7,383 nt of DNA from JAUSNA01 sp964511965 (GTDB lineage Bacteria; Patescibacteriota; Microgenomatia; Levybacterales; GWA1-39-11): positions 1 to 7,383 of the forward strand of contig CAZEGF010000045.1 of NCBI GenBank assembly GCA_964511965.1, given 5' to 3'. A model generated the notes under the pieces. It did no database searches and was not told where the DNA came from. It saw nothing but the letters and a program-made list of their open reading frames with translations. Position 1 is the stretch's first letter. Each line of letters starts with the position of its first letter. Positions 5,583 to 7,383 of the stretch are shown one piece after another. The position numbers and the translations under genes were made by a program.

Positions 5583-6316
5583 TACACAGTAAAACGGGTA
5601 ACAACAAAAATAACAAGTACACCAAGAATAGTAAGCGAAACCATCTTCCAAGAACTATGAGTACTATGCGCTTCAGGCAATAAATCACTTGCTCCAATAT
5701 AAAGGAGAAAACCGGCAAAAAACCCAAGATACAACTGAAGAATTCCATGTGGTATTGTAAATACGAATGTAGAAGCAGCACCTATCAAAGGAGCGATAGA
5801 GTCTATTAATAGAAAAAGGAGTGCTTTTCTGGTTGTATTCTTGTTAACAAGCATTAATGTCACTGCATTTAATCCATCTGAAAAGTCATGGGCAATTACT
5901 GCGATTGCGATTAAAATTCCTACATGAGGACTCACATGAAATCCAAGTCCAATTCCTATACCATCCAAAAAGCTATGAAATGCCAAACCGGTAGCACCAA
6001 TCACACCAACAGAAGGGTGTTTGTGATCATGAACAGCATATTCATCTTCATGTCCTGAATGAATAACAGCAAATTTTTCAAGGATATGAATTATCAGAAA
6101 TCCGCTAACTAAAGCGATAAGAGCAGGAGTGGGATCGAGTTTGTTTGTTGAAATAATAGAAAAAAGCTCAGGAAGGATATCAAAAAAGCATACGGCAATA
6201 AGTATACCGGCAGTAAAACTCATTATAAAATGAAGTTTATTCCGATGCTTAAGGGCAAACAAGCCACCTGCAGTTGTTGAAAGAAAAGTTATAAAAGAAA
6301 TAATCAATACTTCCAT
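5582..6316 (-). CDS. ZIP-family divalent metal (probably zinc) transporter
   Basis: A 244-residue polytopic membrane protein with about eight hydrophobic segments. The two metal-site helices are recognisable: HSFLDGIGIG (114-123) and HDFSDGLNAV (143-152). Repeated acidic motifs DILPE (46-50) and DLLPEAH (211-217) are also present. A His/Asp-rich cytoplasmic-type loop (H86 to H100, SGHEDEYAVHDHKH) lies between the early and late helices, as common in ZIP proteins. Family knowledge: ZIP proteins move Zn2+, Fe2+ or Mn2+ into the cytoplasm. Motif residues are Asp where many ZupT proteins have Glu, so metal preference is open. The ATG at 6316, 1 nt after the fur stop, is preferred to one at 6343 that would overlap fur by 26 nt; neither has a Shine-Dalgarno site, suggesting translational coupling. 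Context (Fur-type repressor, zinc peptidase) favours zinc. Confidence 0.93.
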   Translation of the reverse strand: MEVLIISFITFLSTTAGGLFALKHRNKLHFIMSFTAGILIAVCFFDILPELFSIISTNKLDPTPALIALVSGFLIIHILEKFAVIHSGHEDEYAVHDHKHPSVGVIGATGLAFHSFLDGIGIGLGFHVSPHVGILIAIAVIAHDFSDGLNAVTLMLVNKNTTRKALLFLLIDSIAPLIGAASTFVFTIPHGILQLYLGFFAGFLLYIGASDLLPEAHSTHSSWKMVSLTILGVLVIFVVTRFTV

Positions 6317-6317
6317 A

Positions 6318-6725
6318 TTAGTGACAGTTACTACATAACCCATAAAATTCTAATGCATGTTTTGTAACATGAAAATTTTTGGTATTTTCAATTTCCCGTT
6401 CCAATCTCTTAATATTACACTTTGAAATATCTTCAATTTTTCCGCAGTTAGTACAAATTGCATGATGATGATCTTTACCCACTATTTCATAGTAGAACTT
6501 TTTCTCCTGAAATTGAAGCCTCGTGATTAATTTTTTTTCAACAAAATTCTCAACTATTCTATATATGGTAGCTTGATCAGCATCTACCCGTTTTTTTGCA
6601 ATTTCTAAAATTATGCTAGCAATATCAAGTGGTCTTTCCGACTGGGATAAAACTTCCATTACAGCAACTCTTGCACCTGTTACGCGAAGCCCTGAATTTC
6701 TAATTTTGTCCTTATGAGGTTGCAT
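6318..6725 (-). CDS. Fur-family metal-responsive repressor (possibly Zur-like)
   Basis: A 135-residue protein of normal Fur-family length. The N-terminal winged helix contains GLRVTGARVAVMEVL (12-26) and the recognition region DADQATIYRIVENFVEKKLI (48-67). The dimerisation domain has HHHAICTNCG (86-95) and a C-terminal CSNC, giving the structural zinc site Cys91/Cys94/Cys131/Cys134. His86-88, His119, His123 and Glu126 are candidate sensory ligands. Family knowledge: metal-bound Fur proteins repress uptake genes. Its immediate partner is a ZIP transporter, favouring a Zur role, though Fur, Mur or PerR cannot be ruled out from motifs alone. The ATG at 6725 is chosen over 6791: the latter lies inside the upstream terminator and upstream of a perfect promoter, whereas 6725 is 6 nt after the -10 box. 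It is first in a three-gene operon and probably autoregulated through overlapping TGCAA/TTGCA repeats. Confidence 0.94.
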   Translation of the reverse strand: MQPHKDKIRNSGLRVTGARVAVMEVLSQSERPLDIASIILEIAKKRVDADQATIYRIVENFVEKKLITRLQFQEKKFYYEIVGKDHHHAICTNCGKIEDISKCNIKRLEREIENTKNFHVTKHALEFYGLCSNCH

Positions 6726-6752
6726 ATTGCAATTATATGCAAGTAATTTGCA
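6720..6752 (-). promoter_or_regulatory. Candidate Fur/Zur operator: interleaved TGCAA/TTGCA inverted repeats
   Basis: Three overlapping inverted repeats cover the fur promoter. One is TGCAA-5 nt-TTGCA (6752-6738). A second is TTGCA-6 nt-TGCAA around the -10. The third has 8-bp arms TTGCATAT/ATATGCAA (6742-6735 and 6727-6720) with a 7-nt centre, spanning the -10 and the start codon. Fur-family proteins bind as dimers to overlapping inverted repeats, and this placement would block RNA polymerase. The half-site differs from classical Fur and Zur consensus boxes, so assignment rests on position and symmetry. Confidence 0.6.
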
Positions 6753-6760
6753 TCTGTCAA
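6732..6760 (-). promoter_or_regulatory. Consensus sigma70 promoter of the fur-ZIP-peptidase operon
   Basis: A perfect TTGACA (6760-6755), a 17-nt spacer and a perfect TATAAT (6737-6732) are followed by 6 nt and the ATG at 6725. This is the strongest promoter in the window, consistent with a gene that is held off by a repressor. The predicted mRNA begins at the start codon. Confidence 0.85.
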
Positions 6761-6773
6761 GAGAGGGTTTATG

Positions 6774-6805
6774 AAAAATTAACAGGCCCATAAGGCCTGT
6801 TAATT
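6774..6805 (-). terminator. Rho-independent terminator of the 58-residue gene
   Basis: A perfect 12-bp inverted repeat (6777-6788 with 6794-6805; core AACAGGCC/GGCCTGTT) has a 5-nt loop and runs on the - strand into TTTTT (6778-6774). It sits 59 nt past the small gene's stop and just upstream of the fur promoter, insulating the two units. On the + strand no T-run follows, so it is directional. Confidence 0.85.
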
Positions 6806-6863
6806 ATATATGTAGCTTATATTAGAAAATATACGCTGAGTTAGAACATACGGTTTCTACCTA

Positions 6864-7040
6864 TTAGGCGGAAACTGAATCGTATGCATCCTTTGAAACA
6901 AAGCGAGTTAAGTTTCTTCCATCTGCTGTCTTTCCCTTAACTGCGTATTTTGTTTGTCCCTTTACTTGGTATGTGGTTTTTTCTGTAACTTCAGCTTCGA
7001 CTTTGCTTCTAGTTTTTACATCGTAGAATTGCATTTTCAT
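6864..7040 (-). CDS. Small basic protein, 58 residues, unrecognised, probably highly expressed
   Basis: A 58-codon frame from the ATG at 7040 to tandem stops TAA-TAG. The product starts MKMQFYDVKTRSKVEAEV and is basic (12 Lys/Arg against 7 Asp/Glu), with no Cys, no signal and no membrane segment. It looks beta-rich, with a tandem 8-residue repeat YQVKGQTK/YAVKGKTA (24-39) that could form a hairpin, then GRNLTRFVSKDAYD (41-54). Size and charge are reminiscent of small nucleoid or RNA-binding proteins, but I recognise no family and assign no function. Evidence that it is a real gene: a perfect AGGAGGTG site, its own promoter and leader, tandem stops and a strong terminator. It is the only gene in the window with a canonical Shine-Dalgarno site. 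The second in-frame ATG (7034) is too far from that site to be preferred. Confidence 0.88.
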   Translation of the reverse strand: MKMQFYDVKTRSKVEAEVTEKTTYQVKGQTKYAVKGKTADGRNLTRFVSKDAYDSVSA

Positions 7041-7050
7041 ATATATAATT

Positions 7051-7058
7051 CACCTCCT
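7051..7058 (-). promoter_or_regulatory. Strong Shine-Dalgarno site of the 58-residue gene
   Basis: AGGAGGTG (7058-7051) is complementary to the 16S rRNA 3' end. The AGGAGG core lies 12 nt before the ATG at 7040, slightly long but workable. It decides the start and shows that the organism does use Shine-Dalgarno initiation, unlike its neighbours here. Confidence 0.85.
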
Positions 7059-7071
7059 TCTATGTAGATTT

Positions 7072-7092
7072 CAATTTAAATACTTTAAACTG
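7072..7092 (-). other. Secondary AU-rich hairpin in the leader
   Basis: CAGTTTAAA and TTTAAATTG on the - strand can form a 9-bp stem (one G-U pair) around the loop GTA. It lies between the 26-bp palindrome and the Shine-Dalgarno site. AU-rich and weak on its own; it may be incidental. Confidence 0.35.
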
Positions 7093-7114
7093 AATGTAGG
7101 CTCAAACTCATAAT

Positions 7115-7140
7115 ATTTTGAAGCTAATTAGCTTCAAAAT
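7115..7140. repeat. Perfect 26-bp palindrome in the leader of the 58-residue gene
   Basis: Positions 7115-7127 are exactly complementary to 7128-7140 with no spacer; the core is GAAGCTAATTAGCTTC. In RNA it would form an 11-bp hairpin with an AAUU loop. No T-run follows on either strand, so it is not a standard terminator. It lies 75 nt upstream of the start codon and about 18 nt after the predicted transcript start. It could be a protein operator, an mRNA-stabilising 5' hairpin or a translational control element. Confidence 0.7.
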
Positions 7141-7164
7141 TACTGTCTTTGAACGTACCTTACT

Positions 7165-7193
7165 ACTATGCACGCTCAAACTGATTTTGTCAA
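7165..7193 (-). promoter_or_regulatory. Candidate promoter of the 58-residue gene
   Basis: A perfect TTGACA (7193-7188), a 17-nt spacer and CATAGT (7170-7165) match the cupredoxin promoter exactly in hexamers and spacing. The transcript would start near 7158, giving a leader of about 118 nt with the palindrome and Shine-Dalgarno site. A weaker alternative, TTGAGC-17 nt-TATTTA, lies downstream of the palindrome. Confidence 0.55.
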
Positions 7194-7258
7194 GTACTAT
7201 TTGAGCTCAATTACTATATGCTGAAGTGGTTTGTGTGGGTTTGATATAGATTTTTTAG

Positions 7259-7292
7259 TGAGCGGGATGAAATCTCTTCGAGATGTTCTCCC
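7259..7292. repeat. Hairpin repeat unit A carrying the tRNA-tail core
   Basis: TGAGCGGGATG begins the unit. GGGA (7264-7267) can pair with TCCC (7289-7292), enclosing an inner ATCTC-TTC-GAGAT hairpin (7272-7284). The first 11 bases recur exactly 60 bp later. GAGCGGGAT equals the 3' acceptor end of the tRNA at the window's edge. Confidence 0.6.
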
Positions 7293-7318
7293 TTTCATTT
7301 GCTTATTATGAGGGTAAA

Positions 7319-7345
7319 TGAGCGGGATGGCGCTACGCTTGTCCC
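7319..7345. repeat. Hairpin repeat unit B carrying the tRNA-tail core
   Basis: It opens with the same TGAGCGGGATG as unit A. GGGA (7324-7327) can pair with TCCC (7342-7345) around an inner GCG-CTA-CGC hairpin (7330-7338). The inner arms differ in sequence from unit A while outer pairing is kept, suggesting that structure is what is conserved. Confidence 0.6.
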
Positions 7346-7371
7346 TCTCTGAAGAGTACTTCAGAGCGGGA
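7342..7371. repeat. Hairpin unit C overlapping the tRNA 3' end
   Basis: A perfect 8-bp stem CTCTGAAG/CTTCAGAG (7347-7354, 7359-7366) with a 4-nt loop is extended past one mismatch by TCCC/GGGA (7342-7345 with 7368-7371). The right arm lies inside the acceptor strand of the tRNA on the - strand. The TCCC is shared with unit B, so the B and C pairings exclude each other. Confidence 0.65.
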
Positions 7372-7383
7372 TAGGAGAATCGA
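7365..7383 (-). tRNA. 3' end of a tRNA, probably tRNA-Gly (partial)
   Basis: Read on the - strand from the edge: part of a T-loop (TCGATT of TTCGATT), 3' T-stem CTCCT, 3' acceptor strand ATCCCGC and a T discriminator. The implied 5' acceptor strand GCGGGAT plus U73 is the pattern of bacterial tRNA-Gly. CCA is not encoded (CTG follows). The anticodon lies outside the window, so identity is inferred from the acceptor and discriminator only. Confidence 0.72.

Noticed and set aside
5583..5651. Longer start for the metallopeptidase at 5651
   Set aside because: It would overlap the ZIP gene by about 70 nt and place a Cys/Tyr/Phe-rich stretch before a clear signal sequence; the TAATG-coupled start at 5582 fits better.
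6317..6343. Longer start for the ZIP transporter at 6343
   Set aside because: It overlaps the fur stop region by 26 nt and adds nine residues without a helix; the ATG 1 nt after the fur stop fits a coupled operon.
6726..6791. Longer start for fur at 6791
   Set aside because: It begins inside the terminator hairpin and runs through the perfect promoter and operator; Fur homologues begin shortly before the winged helix.
7115..7140. The 26-bp palindrome as a transcription terminator
   Set aside because: Neither strand has a T-run after the stem; both continue with CAAAAT, and the palindrome lies upstream of the gene it would serve.
7259..7383. CRISPR array
   Set aside because: Only about three short core repeats of 9-11 bp with unequal spacing and self-complementary inner segments, no 25-40 bp repeat and no cas genes; the core is explained by the tRNA tail.

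Overview
The window is about 7.4 kb of AT-rich bacterial DNA. It is densely packed, with short proteins, 16-50 bp gaps, standard stop codons (TAA, TAG, one TGA) and no CCA encoded after any tRNA. The gene set and style (S11 carboxypeptidase, YdjM-like membrane protein, RarA, membrane-anchored cupredoxin, Fur-ZIP-metallopeptidase cassette, promoters abutting start codons) suggest a small-genome lineage such as the Patescibacteria/CPR. This is an inference from style, not a phylogenetic placement.

Left part: the 3' end of a D-Ala-D-Ala carboxypeptidase gene (+, 2-271) faces a tRNA-Leu(UAA) (-, 330-410). Between them lies a degenerate copy of that tRNA's own 3' tail. Four leftward genes follow: a YdjM/DUF457-type membrane hydrolase (483-1058), a membrane-anchored alpha/beta hydrolase (1108-1998), the AAA+ ATPase RarA (2028-3230) and an unrecognised 221-residue protein (3258-3923). 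Each has its own -10-like box 6-8 nt before the ATG.

Middle: tRNA-Ala(GGC) (+, 4014-4085) is followed by a membrane-anchored blue-copper protein (+, 4142-4642). Its stop nearly touches the end of a leftward metal-homeostasis operon. That operon reads fur/zur-like repressor (6318-6725), ZIP transporter (5582-6316) and zinc metzincin peptidase (4659-5582). The first junction has 1 nt between stop and start, and the second overlaps as TAATG. It starts from a consensus promoter (TTGACA, 17 nt, TATAAT) covered by TGCAA/TTGCA inverted repeats, a plausible autoregulatory operator. The logic would be metal sensing, metal uptake and a zinc-dependent secreted or anchored protease.

Right part: a 58-residue basic protein gene (-, 6864-7040) is the only gene here with a strong Shine-Dalgarno site. 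It has a roughly 118-nt leader containing a perfect 26-bp palindrome, tandem stop codons and a strong terminator. The last 125 bases hold hairpin repeats built on a GAGCGGGAT core. The final copy is the 3' end of a tRNA, probably tRNA-Gly, that runs out of the window. The stretch 7041-7364 has no other coding sequence; 7194-7258 shows only a 10-bp palindrome (7201-7210) and a T-run.

The two most notable features are apparently leaderless initiation at most genes and copies of tRNA 3' tails just downstream of two of the three tRNA genes.
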